Source of the DNA: Pleomorphochaeta sp.
GTDB taxonomy: Bacteria; Spirochaetota; Spirochaetia; Sphaerochaetales; Sphaerochaetaceae
Length of the DNA stretch: 64,000 nt
Direction of reading: 5' to 3'
Assembly: GCA_028532815.1 (NCBI GenBank)
Contig: JAQQAS010000005.1
Coordinates: 27,864 to 91,863 of the forward strand
Position numbers and translations under genes: made by a program. Under the pieces are notes generated by a model. The model was not told the origin of the DNA. It made no database searches and saw nothing but the letters and a program-made list of their open reading frames with translations. Shown here piece after piece: positions 52,901 to 61,026 of this stretch; within the stretch, counting starts at the first letter, position 1, and every line of letters starts with the position of its first letter.

Positions 52901-53283
52901 AGCCTTCTGTTAAATTTGAAGTTTATAAAAAAATTGCAACTGTAAAAACAGAATCTGAATTAGATATGTTAAATAGCGAATTAACAGATAGATTTGGTGA
53001 AATGCCTGAAGAGGTAAGTAATTTAATCCACATCGCTGAATTAAAGATTGTTTGTAGAAAATTAAAAATTATCCATTTATCAGAAAGAAAGGGTAATGTA
53101 CTTGCTAAATTTAGAGCAATAAAATATATAAATGGAGATAAGTTATTAAGACTATTACCATATAGTAATGGTGCGGTAAGTTATGATACAAAGAGACCTG
53201 AATATATTAAGTTAAAAACAGAAGCGATTTCATTAAAAGATAAAAGCCTTTTTATTTTAGAAATGCTTCAAAGATTACTATAG
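49984..53283 (+). CDS. mfd: Transcription-repair coupling factor
   Basis: 1099 residues. N-terminal UvrB-like homology domains (around 1-430), then the CarD-like RNA-polymerase interaction domain (LHEGDYVVHVNYGIGKF, about 433-500), then the RecG-like translocase with Walker A GDVGFGKTE (near 585-592), DEEQRFG (near 685) and SATPIPRTLY. The C-terminal TRCF domain (LEEEVFLELDYTGFIPDDYI) is present. It releases RNA polymerase stalled at lesions and recruits UvrA. The ATG used gives the normal length; 44 upstream codons of open frame overlap the divergent gene and have no homology. The ribosome binding site is weak (AAGG). Confidence 0.96.
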   Translation: MENNNNITAQIQQYLKTSKAFKELNSGETDIKINSLEGYVLSQFIRRIYRTRKKRVWVICSTKDSAKEMLKNFAYEINNENRIYNLDKFNIEVPIFYLPSNGKKLYSDFESGKDEYTQLEALTKINSYNDSIIITHLRAFSSQVVSNHSLDDTSFTLKVNDQFEPTKIAQLFSDAGYIRVPSTSMPGEFTLRGEVVDIFPFSFEDPIRIYASWDEIEKIATFNPLTQETVSSMNKVTISLLKEDDSFLEFSKIDSYFRKDDFFCFIGDVRLNTSYKSLVSEAKSLYREAYHTDKNIIPYDQILFDYLSFYKNVKNKLTLVDIPNDNNPSFSFDVEGPRSYFGDFKRLKGELKTMFETNWNVYIFTSNPIQKQRLMQMLKDFNRIKYMDWEISSGFSIPSIKLIAFCESEIFGRRKQVIKTLQHTKSSPLDSFVDLHEGDYVVHVNYGIGKFIKIDRVKSFDRERDYIKIAYANGDNIYVPIEQANLVQRYIGSSSTNPKLDKIGSAVWEKKKAKARVNAEKLAKYLIELYAKRKAAIGFPFEKDNDMQLQFEALFPYQETVDQLTCIDDIKMDMESNSVMDRLVCGDVGFGKTEIAFRAVFKAVLSNKQVAFLAPTTILAEQHYNNFVERVKDFPVNVGLLSRVISKKDQKKTLLDLIDGKIDVLFGTHRILQKDIIYKDLGLLIIDEEQRFGVKDKEKIKNIRNSIDSLALSATPIPRTLYMSLLKIRDMSLLTTPPISRHPITTKILEFDIELVEKAIRQEISRGGQVFYLHNRVESLDAVVKMLNNLIPEVVIESAHGQMNPKDLEDTMRRFVHEGIQVLVSTTIIENGIDIPNVNTIIIDRADMYGIAQLYQLRGRVGRSENQAFAYLFYPADKALSEIAVKRLKTISENTGLGAGFKVSMRDMEIRGAGNLLGKQQSGQLASVGLDMYIRILDEAINELRTNNQEDLEEEVFLELDYTGFIPDDYIQEPSVKFEVYKKIATVKTESELDMLNSELTDRFGEMPEEVSNLIHIAELKIVCRKLKIIHLSERKGNVLAKFRAIKYINGDKLLRLLPYSNGAVSYDTKRPEYIKLKTEAISLKDKSLFILEMLQRLL

Positions 53284-53292
53284 GGGATATAA

Positions 53293-54033
53293 ATGAGAGA
53301 AAAAGCACAATCTATATATGATGAATTTCCAGAATTAGCTATCGTTGAAAAAAAAGATTTAGTTGAGGATAAAAGAAAAGTACATTCATTTGTATTAAGA
53401 ACTAATAAATTACATACTTTTCAACTTGAAGCTGTAAAAAATTATTATTCACATTATGGATTACCATATTCAAATGAAAAAATAGATTTTAAAAAGATTT
53501 TTAATAATGATAAACCTGTTGTTATTGAAATTGGTTTTGGGACTGGAGAATCTACACAGAGAATTGCAAAAGTAAGAGATGAATATAATTATCTAGCAAT
53601 TGAAGTATTTTTAAACGGTTATACAAAATTATTGTCTATTGTTGGTGATGAAAAAATTGAAAATATTCGATTGATGAGATTTGATGCTGTTGCTGTGTTA
53701 ACTGATATGATTGAAGATAACTCAATAGCAGGTTTTCATATCTTCTTCCCAGATCCATGGCCCAAGAAAAAACACCATAAGAGAAGGTTGATTCAACTTC
53801 CCTTTACATCTCTTTTATCTCAAAAGTTGAAAAAGGGCGGTTATGTTTATTGTGCTACTGATTGGAGTGAATATGCAGATCAAATGCTTGAGGTCTTATC
53901 TCAAACAGAAAATTTAGTAAATCCCTACGAGGGATTTGCCCCTAGTAGAGAGTGGAGACCTACAACTAAATATGAAAGGCGGGGTGTAAATTTAGATTAT
54001 ACTATAAATGAAATATGGTTTGAAAAAGAATAA
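53293..54033 (+). CDS. trmB: tRNA (guanine-46-N7)-methyltransferase
   Basis: 246 residues. SAM-binding VIEIGFGTGEST, the DPWPKKKHHKRRL motif specific to TrmB, and C-terminal TKYERRGVNLDYTINEIWF are all clear. The N-terminal 70 residues are longer than the E. coli minimum but normal for TrmB. It lies 9 bases after mfd, with GGGG upstream of the ATG. A shared terminator follows. Confidence 0.95.
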   Translation: MREKAQSIYDEFPELAIVEKKDLVEDKRKVHSFVLRTNKLHTFQLEAVKNYYSHYGLPYSNEKIDFKKIFNNDKPVVIEIGFGTGESTQRIAKVRDEYNYLAIEVFLNGYTKLLSIVGDEKIENIRLMRFDAVAVLTDMIEDNSIAGFHIFFPDPWPKKKHHKRRLIQLPFTSLLSQKLKKGGYVYCATDWSEYADQMLEVLSQTENLVNPYEGFAPSREWRPTTKYERRGVNLDYTINEIWFEKE

Positions 54034-54037
54034 ATAA

Positions 54038-54068
54038 AAAACGGATTGAATATTATTCAATCCGTTTT
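54038..54068. terminator. Bidirectional terminator between trmB and the GNAT gene
   Basis: A 14-bp perfect stem AAAACGGATTGAAT / ATTCAATCCGTTTT with a 3-base loop, flanked by A on one side and T on the other, between convergent genes. Confidence 0.9.
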
Positions 54069-54074
54069 GTCTAT

Positions 54075-54374
54075 CTAAAGTTTGCATCTAGGACCATCTT
54101 CTGGCATTTTTGCTCCCTTTAAATATTCTTCATGTCGCATATACCAAGTATTCGCATAGGAACACATTGGAACGACTGTGATTTTTTCTTCTGCAAAGTA
54201 ATTAGCAGCAAAAGCCATTATTTTTGAAGCGATTCCTTGACCTCTTAGTATAGGGTCAACAAATACTTTTTCAAAAACAACCAAACCGTCTGGAGTATAA
54301 TCGAGATCGATATAGGCTAACTCTTTATCTTCTTTCTTATAATATATTTTATTGTTCGTTATCGTAAAATCCAT
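54075..54374 (-). CDS. Small GNAT-family N-acetyltransferase (PF14542 type)
   Basis: 99 residues, much shorter than ordinary GNATs. VFVDPILRGQGIASKIMAFAANYF is the acetyl-CoA loop (R-G-x-G-x-A/S) and TVVPMCSYANTWYMRHEEY is the second diagnostic stretch (P-x-C-S-Y-A) of the YjdJ/PF14542 group. Substrate unknown. GGAG lies about 8 bases upstream of the ATG. Confidence 0.85.
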   Translation of the reverse strand: MDFTITNNKIYYKKEDKELAYIDLDYTPDGLVVFEKVFVDPILRGQGIASKIMAFAANYFAEEKITVVPMCSYANTWYMRHEEYLKGAKMPEDGPRCKL

Positions 54375-54475
54375 TCAAATATCTCCTAATTCATAGGATA
54401 ATAATTATTTATAATTAATACAAGACGTAAAAAATTTCTAATAAAAAGGAAAGAAAAGTTGATTATAAATCGAAA

Positions 54476-54757
54476 TTATCTTCTATAACCACCACGATTG
54501 TTGTTACGAGGTTTTGAAATTGCTTCGTTAACACGTAAGTTTCTGTTTAAGAATTCTTGACCGTTAAGTTGAGCAATTGCAGCATCTGCAGCTTCTTCGC
54601 TATCTAATTCAACAAATGCGAAACCTTTTGATCTGTTAGTTTCTCTGTCCATGATAATGCTAGCACTGTTTACAGTTCCAAATTGACCGAATAATTCGAT
54701 TAAATCATTTTCGGTTGTGTTGTAGTTTAAATTTCCTACATAAAGTTTTTTTGACAT
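54476..54757 (-). CDS. RRM-domain RNA-binding protein
   Basis: 93 residues. RNP2 KLYVGNLNYN at the start and RNP1 SKGFAFVEL near residue 46-54 form a single RRM. The C-terminus is Arg/Asn/Gly-rich (NNNRGGYRR). Bacterial single-RRM proteins resemble cold-inducible RNA-binding proteins of cyanobacteria and other phyla. AAGGA precedes the start. No other feature in the following 260 bases except the terminator of the next gene. Confidence 0.9.
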   Translation of the reverse strand: MSKKLYVGNLNYNTTENDLIELFGQFGTVNSASIIMDRETNRSKGFAFVELDSEEAADAAIAQLNGQEFLNRNLRVNEAISKPRNNNRGGYRR

Positions 54758-54954
54758 AAATACGTCCTTATAATTATATTCTGCTATTAAAGAATATTGC
54801 TAACAAATCTATCATTTTTCTTTTTTCAATATTGAAGTATTAGCAAAAGACGTAACTAGAGATTTAAGAAATAAAACATTAATATGCAATCAATATGCTA
54901 CAAGTACCTTGAAATATTGTCAACTCAATTGTCTCAATATTTTTGAAATGAATA

Positions 54955-54995
54955 TAAAAAAGATGGGCTATTATTAAAATCAACAATAACCCATC
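54955..54995 (-). terminator. Terminator after the EF-G-like gene
   Basis: On the minus strand GATGGGTTATT / AATAGCCCATC forms an 11-bp stem (one G-U pair) with a short AT loop, followed by TTTTTT. It lies 26 bases past the stop. Confidence 0.82.
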
Positions 54996-55020
54996 GATAG
55001 ATCTCCAAAGATTTTATAGA

Positions 55021-57093
55021 CTAGTCCTCAGTCTTTGAGGCATTTATAACAATTTCAGCATTTCTTCCTGTTAAAGGTTCGTAATGTGAAAATTCAAGTT
55101 CAAAACTTCCTGTCCCAGATGTCATGCTTTTTAAATCTATAGCATAGTTTAGCATTTCACTTTGAGGAACTTGTGCATGAACTTCTTGTAGCTGTCCAAA
55201 TTCATTTTGCCCTGTTACTCTACCACGTTTACTTGATAAATCAGAAAGGATATCACCTAAGTATTGATTTTCTACAAATACTTTTACATTCATAAATGGT
55301 TCTAGCAGTGAACAATTTGCTTTTGCTAAAGCAGCATCTAGTGCCCCTTTAGCTGCTAATTTGAACGCCATTTCTGAAGAGTCAACAGGATGTTCTTTAC
55401 CATCTACTAAAGTAATTCCAATATCAACTAGAGGATAATTTGCTAAATAACCTTCCTCCATTCTTTCTTTCAAACCTTTTTCAATACCTGGAACATATCC
55501 TTTAGATACTGATCCACCTTTTATAGCATTAGTAAATGAATAAATTGTTCCTCTTTCAATAGGTTCAATTTCAATTAAAACTTTTCCATATTGTCCATGA
55601 CCACCACTTTGCTTTTTATGAGCATATTCTACAATTCCGCTTTTTTTAGAAATTGTTTCTCTATAAGCAATTTTAGGTAGTTTTGTGTGAACTTTAATCT
55701 TTTGTTTTTCAGAAATTTTATCTAATATTATTTGTAGATGAACATCCCCCATACCCATTATTACAGATTCTTTAGTTTCTTCATTGAAATGCGTTTGGAA
55801 GGTTAAATCTTCCTCGCAAATTTTATGAAGAGCTTCATTTAATTTGTCTGCACTTTTTTTATCATCTGTTGAAATTGCTAATGAATAAATTGGATGAGGT
55901 AATGATAATGGTTTGAATGTAAATTTTTGGTTTGAAGGGTTTTGCAAAAGAGTACAATTTGTTGAACAAATATTACTTTTTGCAATAATTCCAATTCCAC
56001 CTGCAGTAAGACTATCCGTTTCTATTAGTTTTTTACCAACAGATCTATATAATTTACCTATTTTTTCTTTTTTCTTTAGTGTTGGATTATATAATTCCAT
56101 ATCCGGGGTTATATGCCCTGAGGCAACTTTAATAAAACTTAGTTTACCACTGAATTGGTCAATAGTTGTTTTAAATACATAAGCTGAAGCATCTCCCTCT
56201 TCAACAATTTTCATATCATGATGTTCACCATCTTCTGTTGTTGTCCACTCTATTTGTCCAACTGGAGAAGGGAAGTTGTGTGCTATGAAATTAAGAAGTG
56301 AGACAATTCCACTTGCATTTTTAGTAGATCCACAGAATACAGGTACAACTCTGTTATCTGCTAAACCTTGACTGAGTCCTCTTCTAATATCATCGGGAGT
56401 TAGAGTTCCTTCATCAAAATATTTTTCAATTAAATCGTCAGCTCCTTCTGCTGCATATTCAATCAACTGTTCCCTAAATGTTTCTTCATGTTCTTTAAAT
56501 TCTTCTGGAATTGGTCCTTCTTTTTCTTTTCCATTTGAATCAAAAAAATAAGCTTTATCTTCTATTAAATTAATAATGCCTTTAAATTCTTCACCTTCAC
56601 CCATAGGGATAAAAGTTGGAACAAATGTTGCATCGAAATGTTCTCTTAAATCATTAATTACATTGTTGTAATTTGCTCTATCTCTGTCCATTTTGTTGAT
56701 AAATACTGCACGAGGTTTATTTCTGTTATCTAAACGACGCCAAAGTTTAATGGTTTCGATTTGAGCTCCATCCCTTGCATCTACCATCATTATAGATGCT
56801 TCTGTTGCTCTAAAGCCACAGATTGCTTCACCAATAAATCCTGAATAGCCGGGAGTATCGAGGATGTTGAGGCATTTTCCTTGCCAAGTTAGATGTGAAA
56901 GGCTAGTGTGGATAGAAATTTGTTTTTTAATTTCTTCTTCTGTATAATCGCTAACTGTTTTACCACTTTCAATAGTTTCTACTTTCGGAATAACTCCGCT
57001 ACAATAGAGCATCTGCTCCATTAACGAGGTTTTTCCGGTACCATTGTGGCCGACGATAGCGACATTCCTTAAATCAGTACTGGTAACGCTCAT
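55021..57093 (-). CDS. Divergent elongation factor G-like GTPase
   Basis: 690 residues with the five-domain EF-G layout. G1 is GHNGTGKT (15-22); G3 is LDTPGYSGF; G4 is NKMDRD. The switch I region reads EEIKKQISIHTSLSH, unlike the E-Q-x-R-G-I-T-I of canonical EF-G, and the C-terminal domain IV loop is Gly-rich and Lys-rich (HKKQSGGHGQYG). It belongs with the EF-G-like (FusA2/EF-G II) proteins that accompany the standard factor in spirochaetes and others. Possible roles include ribosome recycling or translation under stress; not determinable here. It has its own promoter and terminator and lies downstream of the xre gene. Confidence 0.82.
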   Translation of the reverse strand: MSVTSTDLRNVAIVGHNGTGKTSLMEQMLYCSGVIPKVETIESGKTVSDYTEEEIKKQISIHTSLSHLTWQGKCLNILDTPGYSGFIGEAICGFRATEASIMMVDARDGAQIETIKLWRRLDNRNKPRAVFINKMDRDRANYNNVINDLREHFDATFVPTFIPMGEGEEFKGIINLIEDKAYFFDSNGKEKEGPIPEEFKEHEETFREQLIEYAAEGADDLIEKYFDEGTLTPDDIRRGLSQGLADNRVVPVFCGSTKNASGIVSLLNFIAHNFPSPVGQIEWTTTEDGEHHDMKIVEEGDASAYVFKTTIDQFSGKLSFIKVASGHITPDMELYNPTLKKKEKIGKLYRSVGKKLIETDSLTAGGIGIIAKSNICSTNCTLLQNPSNQKFTFKPLSLPHPIYSLAISTDDKKSADKLNEALHKICEEDLTFQTHFNEETKESVIMGMGDVHLQIILDKISEKQKIKVHTKLPKIAYRETISKKSGIVEYAHKKQSGGHGQYGKVLIEIEPIERGTIYSFTNAIKGGSVSKGYVPGIEKGLKERMEEGYLANYPLVDIGITLVDGKEHPVDSSEMAFKLAAKGALDAALAKANCSLLEPFMNVKVFVENQYLGDILSDLSSKRGRVTGQNEFGQLQEVHAQVPQSEMLNYAIDLKSMTSGTGSFELEFSHYEPLTGRNAEIVINASKTED

Positions 57094-57137
57094 AATTCCT
57101 CCTTGTGCTTACTAAAAGCTGTTTGCGTATTTATTAT

Positions 57138-57166
57138 ATGTTAAGCCTCGAAAACTTATATGTCAA
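57138..57166 (-). promoter_or_regulatory. Promoter of the EF-G-like gene
   Basis: On the minus strand TTGACA, 17-base spacer, TAACAT, with the start point about 35 bases before the ATG and AGGAGG between. Confidence 0.55.
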
Positions 57167-57255
57167 ATTATTTATTTTTAAATGGAGGGTTTGTTGAGAT
57201 ATAGAAAATAGTGTTGTGATTTAAGATATTTTAATTTGTTGTTGAGTAAATGATT

Positions 57256-57302
57256 ATAAAAAACCTACTAATATTAATTTAGATTTGATTAATAGTAGTA
57301 GG
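57256..57302 (-). terminator. Terminator after the XRE gene
   Basis: On the minus strand CCTACTA / TAGTAGG plus an inner ATTAAT / ATTAAT stem, followed by TTTTTT. It lies 11 bases beyond the stop. Confidence 0.8.
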
Positions 57303-57312
57303 CTTATTGATT

Positions 57313-57636
57313 TTAAAATCTATTTTTTATAAACTCATCGATTGTTGAAGAAATTTCATTTTTTAATTCTAAAGAAAGCTTTGCAATTTTTTCTTCTTCT
57401 AAGGAAATTTTATCTCCATACTCACAAAAGAACGACCAACTCGGAGCTTCTAATACTTTTGAAAGTTTTTCAATCGTAGAGAAGGAAGGAGATTTTCTTC
57501 CATTCTCAATTTCAGTTATGAAAGATGTAGATATCCCTATTTTTTTAGCTAACTCAGCCTGAGTTAAATGATGTCTTTTTCTTCTTATCTTTAAGTTTCT
57601 TGCAAAAATATTTTTTAAATTATTATTTTCTGACAA
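57313..57636 (-). CDS. XRE-family HTH regulator between the two EF-G genes
   Basis: 107 residues. The HTH spans about 10-70: NLKIRRKRHHLTQAELAKKIGISTSFITEIENGRKSPSF, the standard Cro/C1 pattern. The rest is a Glu/Lys-rich helix with no sensor domain. Translation starts at TTG (SD AAAGGG, 8 bases upstream), 15 bases after the EF-G stop, so it is co-transcribed with EF-G and stops at its own terminator. What it regulates is unknown; autoregulation of this cluster is possible. Confidence 0.85.
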   Translation of the reverse strand: MSENNNLKNIFARNLKIRRKRHHLTQAELAKKIGISTSFITEIENGRKSPSFSTIEKLSKVLEAPSWSFFCEYGDKISLEEEKIAKLSLELKNEISSTIDEFIKNRF

Positions 57637-57651
57637 ATTCTTTATCCCTTT

Positions 57652-59691
57652 TTAGAAAAGTTTTTCTGTTTTTGGAGCGTAATGATCAAATTCCATTGAG
57701 AAATTACCTCTTCCTTGTGTAGATGATCTAAGAACTGTAGAATAACCAAACATTTTTGAGAGAGGAGATTCTGCACTTATATGATCAGCATTAGTTTTTG
57801 AATCAATTTTGTGAACTAATCCTCCACGGCTTGTTAAGCTACCAATTACATCTCCAACATATTGATTTGGTACAACAATTTCAACCTTCATAATAGGTTC
57901 CATCAATACAGGATTTGCACTTTGACATACCTTATCAAAACACATTGATGAGCAAGCTTCAAAAGCAAATTCACTAGCGGTTAGTTCGTCATATTTAATA
58001 TCTGTTACATCAACTTCAACATCACAAACTTCATAACCATATTTAATTCCGCTTAAGAACGAGTTTGTAATTCCTCTTTCAATTGCAGCAATAATTTTTG
58101 GATCAATTGATCTTGTGTTTGCAGAAATTTTAAGATTATTACCACTCTTTTTAGCTAATGGTTTAACATTTAATGATATTTCAGCATAATTTTCTTTATT
58201 TGCAATGACCCTATCAAACACTTCACTTCCACTAGCTTCGCTTGTAATACTTTCTCTATAAGATACTTGAGGATTACCAACATGAGCTGCAATTTTCATT
58301 TCATCAGTCAATCTAGTTACTAATACATCTAGGTGTAGTTCACCCATACCACTAATTACAAGTTGTCCTGTTTCACTATCATCTTTATAAGTGAAGGTAG
58401 GATCTTCCATTGCTAATTGGGTTAATGCTTTTTTCAATTTATCACTATCATTTTGAGAATTTGGTTCGATTGCGATAGAAATAACTGGAGTTGGGAAAAC
58501 CATTTTTTCTAGAAGAATTTTTTCACCTTCACTTGCTAGAGTATCCCCAGTTTGGACATTTTTAAATCCAACTATAACCCCAATGTCTCCAGCTACTAGT
58601 TCTGATAAATCTTCTCTTCTATCTGCGTGCATTCTTAATATTCTACCAATTCTCTCTCTTTTGTTCTTTGTAACATTAAAGATTGTTGCACCTTTTTTAA
58701 GTTTACCTTTATAAACTCTAACGTAGGAAAGTACTCCAGCTTCTTTATCCATTTGAATTTTAAACAGCAATGCCAAGGGTTGAGCATTTTCATCGTGGAT
58801 AACTTGAACTTCTGTGTTTTTCTTAACATTAATACCTGTTAATGGGGTTACATCTTTTGGAGAAGGTAAAAAGTCTATTACTCCATCTAAAACTGGTTGT
58901 ACCCCAATATTTTTTAAAGATGATCCAACAAAAACAGGAAGTAATTCTCTATTTAGACAGCCTTTTCTTATTGCAGCTTTTAGAATTTCAGCACTAATTG
59001 GTTCTTCATTGAAAAATAAGTCCATAATTTCTTCATCAAAAGATGAAGCTTTGTCGATTAAATTTTCTCTCCATTCATTAGTTAAATCCATCAACTCTTC
59101 AGGTATTGGATTCTCAATAATTGATTGACCATAATCATTTTGATCGAAAGTTAATAATTTTAAGTTAATTAAATCAATAATCCCTGAAAAATCATTTTCA
59201 CTTCCAACAGGAATGAATAGGGGGACTGGATTTGCATTTAATTTTGTACTCATTTCTTCAACTACATTAAAGAAATTAGCACCTAATCTATCCATTTTAT
59301 TTACAAAAGCAATTCTTGGAACATTATAAGTATCTGCTTGTCTCCAAACTGTTTCAGTTTGTGGTTCAACACCACCAACTGCACAAAATACTCCAACAGC
59401 ACCATCTAATACTCTAAGAGATCTTTCAACTTCAGCTGTGAAATCAACATGGCCGGGGGTATCTATAATATTGATTTGATTATCTTTCCAATAACAAGTT
59501 GTAGCAGCACTTACGATTGTAATACCTCTGTTCTGTTCTTGTTCCATCCAGTCCATAGTAGCATTACCATTATCGACTTCACCGATTTTATGATTTTCAC
59601 CACTGTAGTATAGAATTCTTTCTGTTGTTGTTGTTTTTCCAGCATCAATATGTGCCATAATGCCAATATTTCTTGTTTTGTTTGCTATCAT
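57652..59691 (-). CDS. fusA: Elongation factor G
   Basis: 679 residues, canonical domain order. G1 AHIDAGKT (13-20), switch [17 protein letters not shown]3 DTPGHVDF, G4 NKMDR. Domain IV contains [17 protein letters not shown]. The C-terminus ends [13 protein letters not shown]. This is the translocase-type factor of the pair. No Shine-Dalgarno is at normal distance: AGGAGT lies 28 bases upstream of the ATG, with a hairpin between. It is followed after 15 bases by the XRE gene. The upstream 387 bases to the previous gene are AT-rich. Confidence 0.9.
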   Translation of the reverse strand: MIANKTRNIGIMAHIDAGKTTTTERILYYSGENHKIGEVDNGNATMDWMEQEQNRGITIVSAATTCYWKDNQINIIDTPGHVDFTAEVERSLRVLDGAVGVFCAVGGVEPQTETVWRQADTYNVPRIAFVNKMDRLGANFFNVVEEMSTKLNANPVPLFIPVGSENDFSGIIDLINLKLLTFDQNDYGQSIIENPIPEELMDLTNEWRENLIDKASSFDEEIMDLFFNEEPISAEILKAAIRKGCLNRELLPVFVGSSLKNIGVQPVLDGVIDFLPSPKDVTPLTGINVKKNTEVQVIHDENAQPLALLFKIQMDKEAGVLSYVRVYKGKLKKGATIFNVTKNKRERIGRILRMHADRREDLSELVAGDIGVIVGFKNVQTGDTLASEGEKILLEKMVFPTPVISIAIEPNSQNDSDKLKKALTQLAMEDPTFTYKDDSETGQLVISGMGELHLDVLVTRLTDEMKIAAHVGNPQVSYRESITSEASGSEVFDRVIANKENYAEISLNVKPLAKKSGNNLKISANTRSIDPKIIAAIERGITNSFLSGIKYGYEVCDVEVDVTDIKYDELTASEFAFEACSSMCFDKVCQSANPVLMEPIMKVEIVVPNQYVGDVIGSLTSRGGLVHKIDSKTNADHISAESPLSKMFGYSTVLRSSTQGRGNFSMEFDHYAPKTEKLF

Positions 59692-59700
59692 AAATTGTTA

Positions 59701-59725
59701 AACGATTATATCGTTTTGACTCCTA
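59701..59725 (-). promoter_or_regulatory. Hairpin between ribosome binding site and start codon of EF-G
   Basis: AGGAGT (59719-59724) is separated from the ATG at 59691 by 27 bases. In between, AACGAT-TAT-ATCGTT (59701-59715) forms a perfect 6-bp hairpin. If it forms, the effective distance from site to start falls to about 12 bases. No alternative start exists: the codon two positions upstream of the ATG is a TAA in frame. Confidence 0.5.
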
Positions 59726-59791
59726 AATCTTTTTGTTTCAAAATTTTCATAAAATTTTTAATTCTTATCCTAATAAGAATAAATCTAAATT

Positions 59792-59820
59792 AGATTAACA
59801 AAAATTAATTTTATTTTCAA
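59792..59820 (-). promoter_or_regulatory. Predicted promoter of EF-G
   Basis: On the minus strand TTGAAA, 17-base spacer, TAATCT, about 100 bases before the start codon. The rest of the 387-base gap is AT-rich without further recognisable structure apart from the terminator of the next gene at its far end. Confidence 0.45.
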
Positions 59821-60014
59821 TTGTTTTAATTGAGATTAATAAAACATGGAAAGAATTAAATTTAGCTTAAATTTAATTGATACACATATATAATAAAATA
59901 TAATCAGCTAAATCTTATTTTTTAAATGTTTAATGAACTGTTTTTTAGATCAAAGAATAAGATATTGTTTTTGTAGAATTTATTTTATGTTTAAAATAAT
60001 AAATTCAAGAGAAT

Positions 60015-60052
60015 ATAAAAAAGGAGCTTAATAAAAAAAACTTATTAAGCTC
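60015..60052 (-). terminator. Terminator after the TPR protein
   Basis: On the minus strand GAGCTTAATAA / TTATTAAGCTC, an 11-bp perfect stem with a T-rich loop, followed by CTTTTTT. It lies 26 bases after the stop. Confidence 0.85.
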
Positions 60053-60078
60053 AGATTGTATTTTTGAAGAAGAAAGAA

Positions 60079-60972
60079 TTAAGTCCATTGAGATTTTAAA
60101 GTTTTTATTTCTTCAATAGCTAATTCTTCAGATTCGCTATGTGAAGGCCAAACATTAAATTTTGCAATTGCATAATTTAATAGCATTACAGCTTCTTGTC
60201 TATCACTCATTTTATTTAAAGAAACTGATGAGTAATAAGGAGTGTTTTTACCACTATCCTGTCCTTCGTAGAAAGCATATTTATCATAAGGTTTAGTATT
60301 TTTCTTCCAATTTGAATTCATTTTCTTAAATTCTTTATTTCTTTTAGCCTTGTCCCAATTTCTATCATATAAAGCAGTTGCTAAAGCTTTATAGTGGTTA
60401 GGATATACAACATTATCTGCAATAGTATCTACTGCAATTCTGTAATATGAAATACCATAATTCTTATTTCCAAAACTAATGAACCCTCCTGGTACAGATG
60501 TGTATAAAGTTCCTAATACATACCAAGTTTCACTTGAGTCTAAAGCATTAAAGTCATCTAATACAATTCTTAAATCGTCTCTCATATTTTCTGCAGCAGA
60601 AAGAGATTTTAAAATTCCTTGAGTTTGTCCAATTCTACCAATATTGCTTGATTTCCATAAGTGAGCATTAAAATTATCATTTAAATCAATTGATTTATTA
60701 GCATAATCTAAACCTAATTTAAAGTGTTTTAACTTTTCACTATCACTTTCGCTTTTGTCGCCTAAACTAATTTCAGTTCGTGATAATCTCCAATATATTT
60801 CAGATTTGTCATTATTGTTTGATGCGGTTTTTAATTGACTATCGAGTATAGATTTACTTTGGTCAATCATATCCATTACATATAAATTATCAACATCTGT
60901 AAAATCAATAGCACTAAATAAATTTATGCTAACAAGCAATAGTGATAAAAAAGTTAGTAAAATTTTTCTCAT
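60079..60972 (-). CDS. Exported TPR-like protein
   Basis: 297 residues. A Sec signal peptide (MRKILLTFLSLLLVSINLFSA) precedes an all-helical protein. Repeat-like segments, including LKHFKLGLDYANKSIDLNDNFNAHLWKS, resemble TPR repeats, and SVPGGFISFGNKNYGISYYRIAVD is a segment like the TatT/RMDN-type TPR proteins of treponemes (P-x-x-x-S-F-G-D-x-x-x-A-x-x-Y). No lipobox Cys is present. It stands between an aldehyde dehydrogenase and EF-G with its own terminator. A periplasmic scaffold or binding role is plausible; nothing more specific can be said. Confidence 0.6.
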   Translation of the reverse strand: MRKILLTFLSLLLVSINLFSAIDFTDVDNLYVMDMIDQSKSILDSQLKTASNNNDKSEIYWRLSRTEISLGDKSESDSEKLKHFKLGLDYANKSIDLNDNFNAHLWKSSNIGRIGQTQGILKSLSAAENMRDDLRIVLDDFNALDSSETWYVLGTLYTSVPGGFISFGNKNYGISYYRIAVDTIADNVVYPNHYKALATALYDRNWDKAKRNKEFKKMNSNWKKNTKPYDKYAFYEGQDSGKNTPYYSSVSLNKMSDRQEAVMLLNYAIAKFNVWPSHSESEELAIEEIKTLKSQWT

Positions 60973-61026
60973 TTGTAACCCCTTAATAATAATGATAAAG
61001 GCGAATTATTTATTTAGCAAGAAATT

